Shown here one piece after another: positions 10,432 through 20,499 of a DNA stretch of 64,000 nucleotides. This DNA is from Reticulitermes speratus (lineage: Eukaryota; Arthropoda; Insecta; Blattodea; Rhinotermitidae), in contig JAJKFL010000237.1 of assembly GCA_021186555.1 (NCBI GenBank), positions 42,268,483-42,332,482 of the forward strand, written 5' to 3'. The translations under genes and the position numbers were made by a program. The notes under the pieces were generated by a model. That model ran no database searches, was not told where the DNA came from, and worked only from the letters and a program-made list of their open reading frames with translations. Each line of letters starts with the position of its first letter. Position 1 is the stretch's first letter.

Positions 10432-12088
10432 CTCATCAGACTAACAGATAAAACCCTCTATTATTTTTTCTACCTAAGAATAGTTTTTTTTTTGTTACGG
10501 AGTTGAAGAGGGGAAAATAAAATTTGAGTGACAGTGGGGGGAAAGGGGTGTATGTACATTAAGGACTGGTTCAAACCAATCTCCCCCTCCTTCTAACTTG
10601 ACTCCTTCATAAACTAAAGTTCCTAATACCAACGGTCGATGTTGCCTCCCCTCCATTGTTATTAGCCAAGTTACGTTTGTGGATAAAACAAAACAAATAC
10701 AACCTCACACACACACAGCAAGTCCTTCCCCTAATTCTGCCAAAAAGTACTGGGACAACAGCACATGTATTCAGTGGTTTCTTTTTAAGATACGCCTCTC
10801 ATAATATTTGTTTTTGACAAGCCATGAGACAGTCGCTGATAAAGGTTTCCGACATCAATAGCGTGCTAATAACACTGAACCTAAGACTTAAAATCACATT
10901 GCCACATGACAATGGTGAATGAAGACAAGTCAGCAGGTACAACTGACAACACAGAACACACATCTCTGGCACAAAACTTGATCTCTTATAAATAATGAAC
11001 AATACAGAACAGAAAGATTTAAAATATTTTCATAATGCACAGCTTACTGCAAGCCTTCTGCTGATGGCAATGATTTACACACATCTTGATATACTCACAG
11101 TCTTCTGTCTGGAACAAATCCAGTGCCTATAACAGTGAAAGGGTAAACTTCTTCCAGAGTATCTAAAATAACTTTTACAATTCAACAATGTTAATAACAA
11201 CTACAGACATTCATATTTATTTTAATGCAATGTTGCATCAAAGAGTTGTAATTAAAACCATAATGAGGTGCATTCAAACATTCAGGTCTGTGGGGTGTAA
11301 AGTTTTAGTCTGGGCTGCAACATGAAATCAACAGTACTGCAGGGGGATTTCAGTTCCATTTTTTCCTATTAAACTGTAATGACCTCAGTCTTTCACAAAG
11401 TTATTTCCTGCTGAACACAACGAGTCTGCTGAAAATAAAGCTTGATGTGCGTGGACAACCATAGTTCTTTGCATGCTATCAGTTCCAGTCTGAAGAATCA
11501 AGTCTTCTAAGATGCAGCAGTAACTATTTACCAATAAACTCACCATCCACATCAGCACCCTTGTGTATGAAGGCAAGTCACTGCTACTGGGAACAGCAGT
11601 TCCACTTCTAAAGGACGTAAACTCCACAGACATTACTGTCTAATGCCACACCTCCCCAGTACAACCATTCCAACAGCCCCCTGCCCCATACTCTTTGTGT
11701 AAAATGCAACATGGCATGGCTAAAACATGTAAACAACCGCAGAGCTCAGATTACCTCAAAAAGGCCAATAAATTGGTGTTATAAAGTAGCTCTTTACCAT
11801 TTCAGTTTCTCCATAAGTCTGAATCCCTTTTGAGATACCTTCCAATGACATGTAGCGGGCAGATATGAACAACCAACACAAAGCAAGTGTGAGTGATAGC
11901 ACTGCCTGTAATTTCACACCTAATCTTCCACTAGTTCCAGTGACAGGTTAAGCAAAGGCAATTATTTAACATGTAATAAAAGGAACATTCTTACTTCATT
12001 CTCATTTGACCTGGTGATGTACATGTCCATAACCAGATAATCCTCTATATTCTGAAACTGATTCATTTTAAACTGTGTGACCCTCAAA
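10432..12088. other. Non-coding stretch, no recognised gene
   Basis: Mostly featureless. A minus-strand frame at 11385-11633 (82 codons) ends GNNFVKD but matches no family I know and has no convincing splice sites, so it is not called. A minus-strand GTTATAG ... GTGAGTA pair near 11100-11125 brackets about 31 bp, which is too little to call an exon. Confidence 0.4.
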
Positions 12089-12552
12089 CATTAACATAGG
12101 CTGACCATACGTCCCGTTTTGAACGGGACAGTACCGTTTTTTTGCTATGTCCCGGCCGTCCCGTCGTTTTAGTAAAAATTCCATTCTTGTCCCGTTTTTT
12201 ATAAAAACTTTAAAATATGCTTAAATATTGGTCCATCATAACCTATAATCAAGTTTGCATCAATGGCTGCTACTGTAGGTACCAGTCATTCGTGTAACCA
12301 TCGGTACAGGCGCATTGATCGAGATCGACAATTGCCCGTTGAGTAAACAGTGTAACTTTAAAGTGAATGAAGTATTCAGAGAAAAGGAAAAATACGTGTT
12401 GGCAACACTTGTGCGGTTCTGTGAAGAATTGTTGTGAGTTCAATATTTTTATGTAATAAAACATTTTTTTAAATGTCCTACTCTTTATGAACATCCCCCC
12501 CCCCCCCAATCCCATATTTGTGTCAAGGAATTGTGGTCAGCCTACATTAACA
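12089..12552. mobile_element. hAT-type non-autonomous element (MITE) with 8-bp target duplication
   Basis: The element runs 12097-12544 (448 bp). It starts TAGGCTGACCATACG and ends with the inverse TGTGGTCAGCCTA, giving an 11-bp terminal inverted repeat (TAGGCTGACCA). It is flanked by the perfect 8-bp duplication CATTAACA at 12089-12096 and 12545-12552. Length, terminal repeat and 8-bp duplication together indicate hAT superfamily mobilisation. The interior has several CCCGTTTT / AACGGGAC motifs near the left end and no transposase, so it depended on a partner element. The clean duplication suggests a fairly recent insertion. Confidence 0.85.
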
Positions 12553-12599
12553 TTTCTTTTTTTGTTACAACTCCAGACCTCTCTCCTACTTGTTTCAAT

Positions 12600-13668
12600 C
12601 CTTCCTGGATCATCTTTAGGGACAAACAACTGATGCATGCACAAATCAGTGTCAGGCCTAACATCACGTGTTATATACTTCACGCTACAAAATGTTTTTG
12701 TAATAATATCTGCTAAAATGATTAAAATCTGTTCCTTATTATTGTATTACTGTATGCAGTTTCCACCTGTTATTAGTTTGCAGGATTATTATTTTGCCAT
12801 TATGAATAATGTACGTTTAATTTTTTTTTTTTTAAGATTTAAAATAAGATACAGGAGAGCACTTGTGGAACATCTCATATTTCCTCGTATTGCAATTCTT
12901 GCTGCCTTACATCTATTTACGAATCCATAAATGTTTATTAAACTACATCCGTGAATCTTATCTGAACCACAATGTCATGTTTCTGTTCAGTCCCAGTGTT
13001 TCTTTCCTTGTAAGTACATGTATATTACAACACTGGATATTGGCTTCCAAGCACAGTTTGCTTTACTTCTATATAAATTTACATTCCTTCGTGTCACTAG
13101 AAAGTCAACTGCTAATGAAACAAAGCACTGAATGGAAGCACAGGCACTAGAGATCTAGAGGGCAGGAAGCAAACATATATTATTCTTAATAATAAAATTA
13201 AATCAAAGGTTCCAGTTAAAGAAGTGACATGACTGAGAGCCTGATATCCACTGTGATAATATACATGTACTAATGGGGGGGGGGCAGACTCAACAAACAC
13301 ATGACATTATGGTTCAGGTAAGACTTCAGGATATAGTTTAATAAACATTTACAGATCCTTAAGTAGACGTAACACAGCAAGATAATATGAGGAAATATGA
13401 AGTGTTTCAATAGTACCCTCCTGTATCTTATTTTAAACCTTAAAAGAATTAAACCTACATTATTCATAATGCCAAACTAATAATACTGCAAACTAATAAC
13501 AGGTGGAAACTGCATACAGGAATACAATAATAAGGAACAGATTTTAATGATTTTAGTACATTTTATTACAAAAACATTTTATAACGCGAAGTATAACAAA
13601 TAATGTAACGTCTTACATTGACTGTTGTATTCTTCAGCCATTTCTTCCTGAAGATGATCCAATAAAGT
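12600..13668. repeat. Large inverted repeat (about 1.07 kb palindrome)
   Basis: Left arm about 12600-13055, right arm about 13230-13668, with a loop of about 175 bp. Matching landmarks include TGGATCATCTTTAGG (left) against CCTGAAGATGATCCA (right), the ACAAAATGTTTTTGTAATAA blocks, TGCAGTTTCCACCTGTTATT against AATAACAGGTGGAAACTGCA, and TACATGTATATTA near the loop on both sides. Arms differ by scattered substitutions and small indels. The left arm starts about 50 bp after the hAT MITE. The outer ends carry the GATCATCTTTAGG-type motif seen at other fold-back repeats. Both arms hold similar short frames (RFKIRYRR), which follow from arm identity and are not evidence of a gene. Confidence 0.85.
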
Positions 13669-13689
13669 TCAAAACACAGTGGCTCTAGA

Positions 13690-14950
13690 TCTTGAATTTT
13701 AATAACAAAGGAGGATTAACGTGTGTTCCCTTGATAGTTTATTCCGTCTTATGTTGCAATTTGAGCATTCAGTTAAGGTGTCCATGTGACAGAGCTATTT
13801 CAAATTGCCACCTGGAAACAGATATGCCAGAAGTTTTCACAAGGCAAGCAATGTGGAACAGAAAATATCCAGAAATACAGCATCAACTGTAAACACTCTT
13901 CTGTTGGTAAGAATGATGGACACATGCCACTCTCAAAAACATATTTCAGGGCAACAAAACTACATATTAATGTGTAATGTTGTAATACATTTAATTCAAT
14001 TTTCTATATGTTTCAGGAATATAATTAACTTATTTATACATAACAATAATACACAACATATACTGAGTTTTAAATCTATTAACATTAACATCAAACGCAC
14101 AATCTCTTATGAAGAACAACAATTTGTCAGAGAATTGCTAAGACAGTAACCATGCAAGCACACCATGGCATGAAATTTTACAGCTGTATGTTACTGAAAC
14201 CTATAGAAAACTAAAGAGACAGCAGTATAGTTGTACATTACTGAAACATATAGAAAATTGAGCTGAAGCACGAACACAAAATTAAGTACAAAGCATTAAC
14301 AGCACAGCAAGCCTCTGGTTTGAAATTCGACAGACAACCAGCCAATGACAACCCAGTACTACTCATGTGACACTTCTTGAGAATGAAGGAAAGGTCTAGT
14401 GTGATCATCCCAACACTTCAGGATAAAGTGCCAGATTTGAGGTTCTCACAGCATAGAGATCCCATTCATCCTGGTTTTCCCGAGACAGTCCCAAGTTTTT
14501 CCAAGTCATAAAGATACGACAAATCTGACAATGCAAACGAACATTTTGACTTCTCCACAGTGGCAAAAAATATCTACAGCAGCAGGACAGCGATCAACAG
14601 GCCACTGACAGGAAGGAACAGGAGAGGGCCAGGAAGATGTGTAGATTGGTGATTGTAGAGTGTGGACTGAGACTGCGAAGGGTGAGGAATGGATATGTAC
14701 AGAAACATCAGTACAGGAACTGAGTGTCTGAGTTTGAGTAGCACTGTTATTGTTATTTCACGTTTTGTAACTGTATGCCATAACTGTTTACCTGAGTTAC
14801 CTTGTTGTAATAATATTAATAAATTGCTCTGCTTTTTCCAATGCGTAATAAGTTAACAATTTTGTCTCCAACCTGCCCCCACCCCCCCACCTCCTAAAAG
14901 CTATTAAGTGTCCCAGTCTGGTTTTTAGAAAATGGGATGCCTATCATTGC
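13690..14950. other. Non-coding stretch, nothing recognised
   Basis: No convincing exon, RNA gene or tandem repeat. Near 14440 there is a TTTGAGGTTCTCACAGC fragment, the outer end of the F1 repeat family. The remaining short open frames have no recognisable protein features. Confidence 0.4.
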
Positions 14951-14954
14951 AGTG

Positions 14955-15110
14955 CTGCTGAAGCTTCAGTTCTTTTGGCATGTGATGCTGTGCCACTGGG
15001 TCTGTACGTCCTGGCGTTTGAAAGGCACCATGATCCTCTGAAGCACTGGGAACTACACACGCAACAACACAGCGTCACATCTCACAAGAAACGGATCTGC
15101 ATTTCAGAGA
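14955..15110. repeat. Fold-back repeat, family F1 (copy 2)
   Basis: It opens TTCTTTTGGCATGTGATGCTG, has TGGCGTTTGAAAGGCACCA in the middle, and closes with the inverse CACAGCGTCACATCTCACAAG. The order matches the F1 copies at 20290 and 960. Downstream, 15170-15210 carries a worn CCATCTTCATCATC motif. Confidence 0.6.
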
Positions 15111-15874
15111 AACGTTTTGTCTCTAACTTCTGGGAAGTATGTTGCTGCAACATGATGCCATACCAACCTACCAGACACCACGGCCTCACAGTATCCATCT
15201 TCATCATCATGACAACCTTAGACCTTACAAAGGTAGAAACTTCTGACAGTAAATTTGAAACAAACAAATACGTAACTCATGTAACAATGCTGGCAACTGC
15301 AAGCTTCAGCAGTACTCAATAACACAACAGGAGCAATGAGCCACGCTCATCCACGTGATGTGCCTATGAACATCATCCTTCCTTCCCTGGCCACTTTACA
15401 TAAAACCCCACATACAGTTCTGCATGCATCAGCATTCACACACCTGCTCTGTAAATGTGCTGTCCTTCAATGCTTATAAACCCACACTCAAATTATGAAA
15501 ATAAAATTAAACTTCATATTGCTTACAGTCCATATGCCAAAATGTAAATCTACAATTCCTCATAAGTTTGGTTTTACCTACATAATAGCAACAGCACTAC
15601 AATCCAGTGTGATGGGAAATGCGTGTCAACTGCAGCACTGCTGCTGGCATACAGGGAAGATGCAAACTACCTGGATTGTCATAATATTTATGCTATGCAC
15701 ACATTTTCTAACTTGTTTATATGTCATATTACATATATTTTGGTGTGTAGAATATTTACTTTGAGCACTAGTAACAGTTTGGATACATTCTGAAAAAAAT
15801 TATTCATTAGGAACCCCAAGTCTGTAACATGTTTGGGAAGGTTGCAATGTCTATTTTGTGATTTTTTATGATCT

Positions 15875-17573
15875 CAGGGTGATCAAACATTTTGAACATC
15901 ATGGGCCATATAACACCATATCACAGGCCACACATCACAATTTTATCAACTGCGTGACTTACACAGCACCTTTCACATACCACAGCTGGCCAAGTGCTAC
16001 ACTTTTTTGACTGTGCGGGTTACAAATTGGATGCCAACCTTACACAACTGCAAGATATAAAGTCTGCCATAACCAGCTGATAAAATTTTACTACTGGTTT
16101 CAAATGTGGCTACCATTCTGTAGCAGCAAACTGAAACAAGTTATAGCAGATGGAAAAGTAATGAAAAGTAATGACATACTGTTCATCACCCTCTCACATT
16201 AGTGAGCAAGCCAGGCCCAAACATATAAACCTTAACCAGGTATGCAGAATAATCCTCTGCTGATCACAGACACTGTATCTTCAACCTTCCAAACCATTCC
16301 TGGCTAGAGAAATTATCTTCAACATTATCTTCAGTGCACTATATTTATGCACAAAATACTTCATTTATTTCATGTATCAAACATTGTTACCACCAGCTGA
16401 CTGCATGTGTCTGATACCACACTTCCCCAAGTCACCTCACCATATGCAAAATGTGCATGCCTAGGTTTCCATGGTTCACACCAGTAGGTTTGGAGCACAA
16501 CAGATAACTGCTAATGGAGATATCATGCTGATGTTGTCACTACAACTGTATACAGCAGTGCCAACCATACATATCATGCTGATGTTGTCACTACAACTGT
16601 ATACAGCAGTGCCAACCATACATATCATGCTGATGTTGTCACTACAACTGTATACAGCAGTGCCAACCATACATATCATGCTGATGTTGTCACTACAACT
16701 GTATACAGCAGTGCCAACCATACATATCATGCTGATGTTGTCACTACAACTGTATACAGCAGTGCCAACCATTCATATCATGCTGATGTTGTCACTACAA
16801 CTGTATACAGCAGTGCCAACCATACATATCATGCTGATGTTGTCACTACAACTGTATACAGCAGTGCCAACCATTCATATCATGCTGATGTTGTCACTAC
16901 AACTGTATACAGCAGTGCCAACCATACATATCATGTGTTCCTAGAGAAATTATCTTGTGTCAGCATTTGTGGACCACAGAAAGTTGACCTGCAGGAGAAG
17001 TATAACAGATCTTTCCTACAGATTATGCAAGTGGGTTGGTAATACCACATTCTAGTTAGTTATTTTGCCATGTGTGGTATAACAACTCAAACAAAAAAAA
17101 ATCATCAGTCAATTTGTTATTTACCAACTGATAACTGAAACCAACCTATAAGGTAAATCCTCTTGAAAGACAAAGGATTAGTAATTGGTAATTTGTCACC
17201 AAGCAACAACAATTTAAATCTCAGCCAATGAGGCTGTAATAATATGAAAACATTTGGTAATTGGTTTTCTAAATGAAGTGTTGTATTAGATATTCTTGAC
17301 AAGCATTTTTGGCACAATACTGTACTGGGTTACCACAATCTGTGACACAACAGCAACTGTGAATAAAATTAATGACTTTTTCTGCAAACTTCAACATGAA
17401 ATCGTAATTATTTTGTGCATGGATTCACAAACGCATGTTATCAAGTGCTTCACCGCAGGATTTGGATCCAACAATTGAGCTGTGGCAACAGTAAGGCATT
17501 CTCACCGATACAGCAGTAGAAGAGGGACATATGTGTAATATGTGGCCTGTGGGCCTCCATCTGGACCACCCTG
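15875..17573. mobile_element. hAT-like non-autonomous element containing a minisatellite
   Basis: The left end CAGGGTGATCAAACATTTTG and the inverse of the right end (CAGGGTGGTCCAGATGG) share a CAGGGTG start followed by GGGCC-rich sequence. This is the style of hAT/Charlie-type ends (CAGGGGTGNCCAAAC). Total length is 1,699 bp. I could not see a matching 8-bp target duplication (TATGATCT left, GTTTATAT right), so the boundary call is tentative. No transposase frame survives. The 51-bp array at 16521-16934 lies inside it. Confidence 0.5.
16521..16934. repeat. 51-bp tandem repeat, about 8 copies
   Basis: Unit starts ATCATGCTGATGTTGTCACT and ends GTGCCAACCATACAT. Copies are near-identical; a CATACAT / CATTCAT variant distinguishes some. 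Because 51 is divisible by three, it produces a 157-codon plus frame and a 98-codon minus frame of pure 17-residue repeats, neither of which is a gene. It sits inside the hAT-like element. Confidence 0.95.
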
Positions 17574-18138
17574 GTTTATATCATTGCTACACTGCAAGCA
17601 AACAGCATTCAAGAGGACAAGGCTGTAGCAACGTGCTTGAGTCTCACTGTGATCAACTACTGACACTCACTCCATCAATGTCAGAGCCTACAACTCATCC
17701 TCATACGTGAAACCCAATTCTTTTTGGCCTATCGCCTGAAAACTGGTTTGGTAAACTTAGCCAGTTTCATGACATATCTTATTTTGTGATATGACTAACT
17801 GGCAGAGTTTGCTTACTGACAAGACACTAACAAACTGAGAAAATATGAGGTTAGTACAGTATGGAAGAGTTGATTTATGAACATTTAGAGTGAAATATTG
17901 GCAATGTGAATCAAGCAGTGCACTTATTCTAAAGAAAGATGAACACTATGAAATGGGGGTGGCTTTCTCATCTCCTTCTGAATGATCCCAAAATCACTCA
18001 AGCCAAAAACTACCTGCACCACTCATGACCATAAAACAACCTTTCCTCAACAATCATGCTTAGTGCTTTATGGTACTTTGGCTGGTTCAGGGACCTGGCT
18101 ACTGAAAGACAGCTTGGTCTAAGTAATGAGCTTCATTA

Positions 18139-18402
18139 TTATGAGGCTGTCTTCGTTTTGTTCAGCAGATATCGCAGCTGTTGTTGCGCTCGTTGCAATG
18201 GCGTCATGCACCGTTCAGACGTCTGCTGGCTGATTGGCAGGTGGAGATGGAGGGGATCCCGTAACCTCTTGATGTCTGCTTCTATTTGCGAGACACTATC
18301 TTTCAATTGGTTGTAGCGCTCTAAGTCAAGGCCCACTTTTCGGGCACGTTTGTGCAGGATAATCAAGTGCTGGCGATCCTTCACATCTGGCATCTGATAC
18401 TC
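18139..18402 (-). CDS. MCU: MCU terminal exon (matrix coiled coil and C-terminus)
   Basis: This exon encodes the last 87 residues of the mitochondrial calcium uniporter pore subunit and the TGA stop. It begins EYQMPDVKDRQ right after a consensus acceptor (TTTGTGACAG, phase 0). It continues with the matrix-facing second coiled coil, LERYNQLKDSVSQIEADIKR, then LRDPLHLHLP, a segment strongly conserved in metazoan MCU. About 30 further residues (from SERCMTPLQRAQQ) extend past the point where vertebrate MCU ends and look lineage-specific. The preceding intron is 1,410 bp and contains a near-perfect palindrome and an (ACAT)n tract. The ATG inside the exon is not a start. Confidence 0.96.
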   Translation of the reverse strand, partial: EYQMPDVKDRQHLIILHKRARKVGLDLERYNQLKDSVSQIEADIKRLRDPLHLHLPISQQTSERCMTPLQRAQQQLRYLLNKTKTAS

Positions 18403-18597
18403 CTGTCACAAACAGACAAAATTATAAACCATTTCAGATAACTGACATAAATTTATAAGGCTCTGGAAACAATAAGAATTACTATTATGTAATATTACAT
18501 TACAACTGCATAACCCAAATAAGATAATCAATGATGCACAAACATCTTGCACTATTAATTTTACATTGTGTTCGCCGTGCATCTTGACATTAATTTC

Positions 18598-18782
18598 CAG
18601 TTTTTTGAACCAACAAATGCACCTTTTTATTTTCGTATTTCTGTTCAATTCACCCTACACATGTTTCGGCCGTCACTCGGCCATCATCAATGCACCCCTG
18701 ATGATGGCCGAGTGACGGCCGAAACATATGTAGGGTGAATAAACAGAAATAAAGAAAAGCATTTGTTGGTTAAAAAACTGAA
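18598..18782. repeat. Near-perfect 185-bp palindrome in an MCU intron
   Basis: The left arm reads CAGTTTTTTGAACCAACAAA ... CACCCTACACATGTTTCGG ... CCGTCACTCGGCCATCATCA. The right arm is its inverse, TGATGATGGCCGAGTGACGG ... ending GCATTTGTTGGTTAAAAAACTG, with only about 10 bp between arms. A 12-bp direct repeat ATCTTGCACTAT flanks the region at 18544 and 18784 and may be a target-site duplication. The TTTCGGC ... GCCATCATCA motif is shared with several other repeats in the window. On RNA it would form a very stable hairpin. Confidence 0.9.
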
Positions 18783-19658
18783 AATCTTGCACTATATTAA
18801 TAGACAAACTCCTTCCTAGATACTAGGGGGCACAGGAGATATTTATATTTCAATGCAGTCAGTTTATGTGGAAAGAACACAGTTAACATAACAGCTTGAC
18901 AGCATCACCATATTGCCCTGTTTGGTACATACTATTGCCGTTTGATACAAAGCATTCATGTGTGACATTTCGGTCATAAAACACACACACACACACATCC
19001 TTAACACAATGACAAACATTAATGGGTAAAAATATCATAAATCAAACATTAAAACTGGTAAGTAACAAATTCAAAAAAGAAACATTAGTAATGAGAAAAT
19101 AATCAAATTCAATTAATTCATAAATTTTTGCTTTTACTTACTTTTACATTTAACACTGTTCCATTTAGACACTCTATGCAACAGCACAATGTCATTCAGT
19201 ACAAATACAACCGTCACGTGTGACCTAGCAATCAAGCAGTCAAAGTGCATGTGAGTTTCCTACCATGCTGAAATATTTTTTAAAACACCAGAAAACCTTA
19301 ATGCCCAGTGCTTTACTCGATGTGTACAGACAGGCACTCCACAAAGACGTGACAGCACCTAACATGACTCAGTTATGTGACCCAAAAAATCATTTTCGTT
19401 ACAGGCAGTAACTGTAACACAAGTAAACATCTAATTCCAAATTGTGTCACAAAACAATATATTGACCTTGTTAGTGACACAAGCAGCACAACCACAGCAA
19501 GTGATACATGCTGACCGTCTTACTGTTGTACCTCCACGGACACTCACAATCACATTTTAACATGCAGTGGCTAAGCAAGGCAGAAGTAAAACTGCTCAGA
19601 ACCGCTAACCAGAATCCAAGCTTTCTCGCATTCTACAACCAAAAGATAACATAATGTA

Positions 19659-19701
19659 CATACATACATACATACATACATACATACATACATACATACA
19701 T
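19659..19701. repeat. (ACAT)n microsatellite
   Basis: About ten uninterrupted tetranucleotide units within the last MCU intron. Confidence 0.95.
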
Positions 19702-19812
19702 AATGTACATAGCCAACCTCCTTCTTTTCAACAGGCATTATACCAATAACGAATACAATTCTTTAATGAGGTCAACACAGACTGATGTTGCTTCATAACT
19801 TGGCCATGTTAC

Positions 19813-20016
19813 CTGCTTTGTGATAACATAGTATGCATATGCTGCCATGGCTGTGCCATATGTAACAAAGTATGTCACAGGCTCCATGATGTCCCATGAA
19901 TACTCCCACCAGGTGAGACGTGCCAGTATCCCAAACTGCACAGACATTAGGCCCAGTCCCACCCACGTGAGGATAGTTGTGCGTCGCTCTGCTACAGTCT
20001 CGAGCTCTTGTCGTTT
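19813..20016 (-). CDS. MCU: MCU pore exon (TM1, WDIME selectivity filter, TM2)
   Basis: The exon encodes 68 residues forming the ion-conducting core of the uniporter in the inner mitochondrial membrane, which carries Ca2+ into the matrix down the membrane potential. Local residues 1-14 ([14 protein letters not shown]) end the first coiled coil. TM1 runs about 15-35 ([16 protein letters not shown]). The conserved linker is RLTWWEYS and the selectivity filter is WDIME at 41-45, with the two acidic residues that line the pore both intact. TM2 runs about 47-66 ([20 protein letters not shown]). The acceptor is TGTTCCCAG and the donor is CAG followed by GTAACATGG; both are phase 0. With the key residues intact and no stop, the gene looks functional. 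Pore assembly also needs EMRE and MICU partners, not encoded here. Confidence 0.98.
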
Positions 20017-20289
20017 CTGGGAACATTTGAAGGAGAACAGTTACAGAAGCCGTTCACATGCAGTGTGTTTCATATGAAGAAACAGAACTGTGTTATTCTG
20101 CACTGATCACCAACATGTGTCTCTCACTGATGATTACATCACAATTCAACATCCAAACAGTTCTTTCAGTCTTTGTAAACCCTCATGTCTCTAGTAAAGT
20201 TCCAAATTCAGGTAAAGTACATGATTAACATACATATTATGTGAGATCACTTCAAAAATTAATGTGAAATGTTTGACGAACACATCAAT

Positions 20290-20460
20290 AGGTGTGCTGC
20301 AAATGTTTGAACACTGAGGATTCAGATCTTCTGGAATGTGATTCTGTGCCATTGGGTTAGTGATTGCTGACGTTCTGAAGGCACCACAGTCCTTCAAAAT
20401 GTCAGAACTCAGTCACCCAATGTCAGTGTCACAGCCCAGAAGACCTCAATCACTATCAAC
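20290..20460. repeat. Fold-back repeat, family F1 (copy 3)
   Basis: Starts GATCTTCTGGAATGTGATTC, has GCTGACGTTCTGAAGGCACC centrally, and closes with the inverse GTGTCACAGCCCAGAAGACC. It lies directly upstream of the retrotransposon remnant. Confidence 0.65.
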
Positions 20461-20499
20461 CCTGCCATAAGAACCTCAAATCTCACCAGTCTCTTTATT

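Noticed and set aside
11385..11633. 82-codon minus-strand frame as an exon
   Set aside because: No recognisable domain, no good acceptor or donor, and composition (Cys and hydrophobic clusters) typical of a chance frame.
19659..19701. Telomere-like or centromeric repeat
   Set aside because: Simple (ACAT)n microsatellite; the insect telomere repeat TTAGG is not seen in tandem anywhere in the window.
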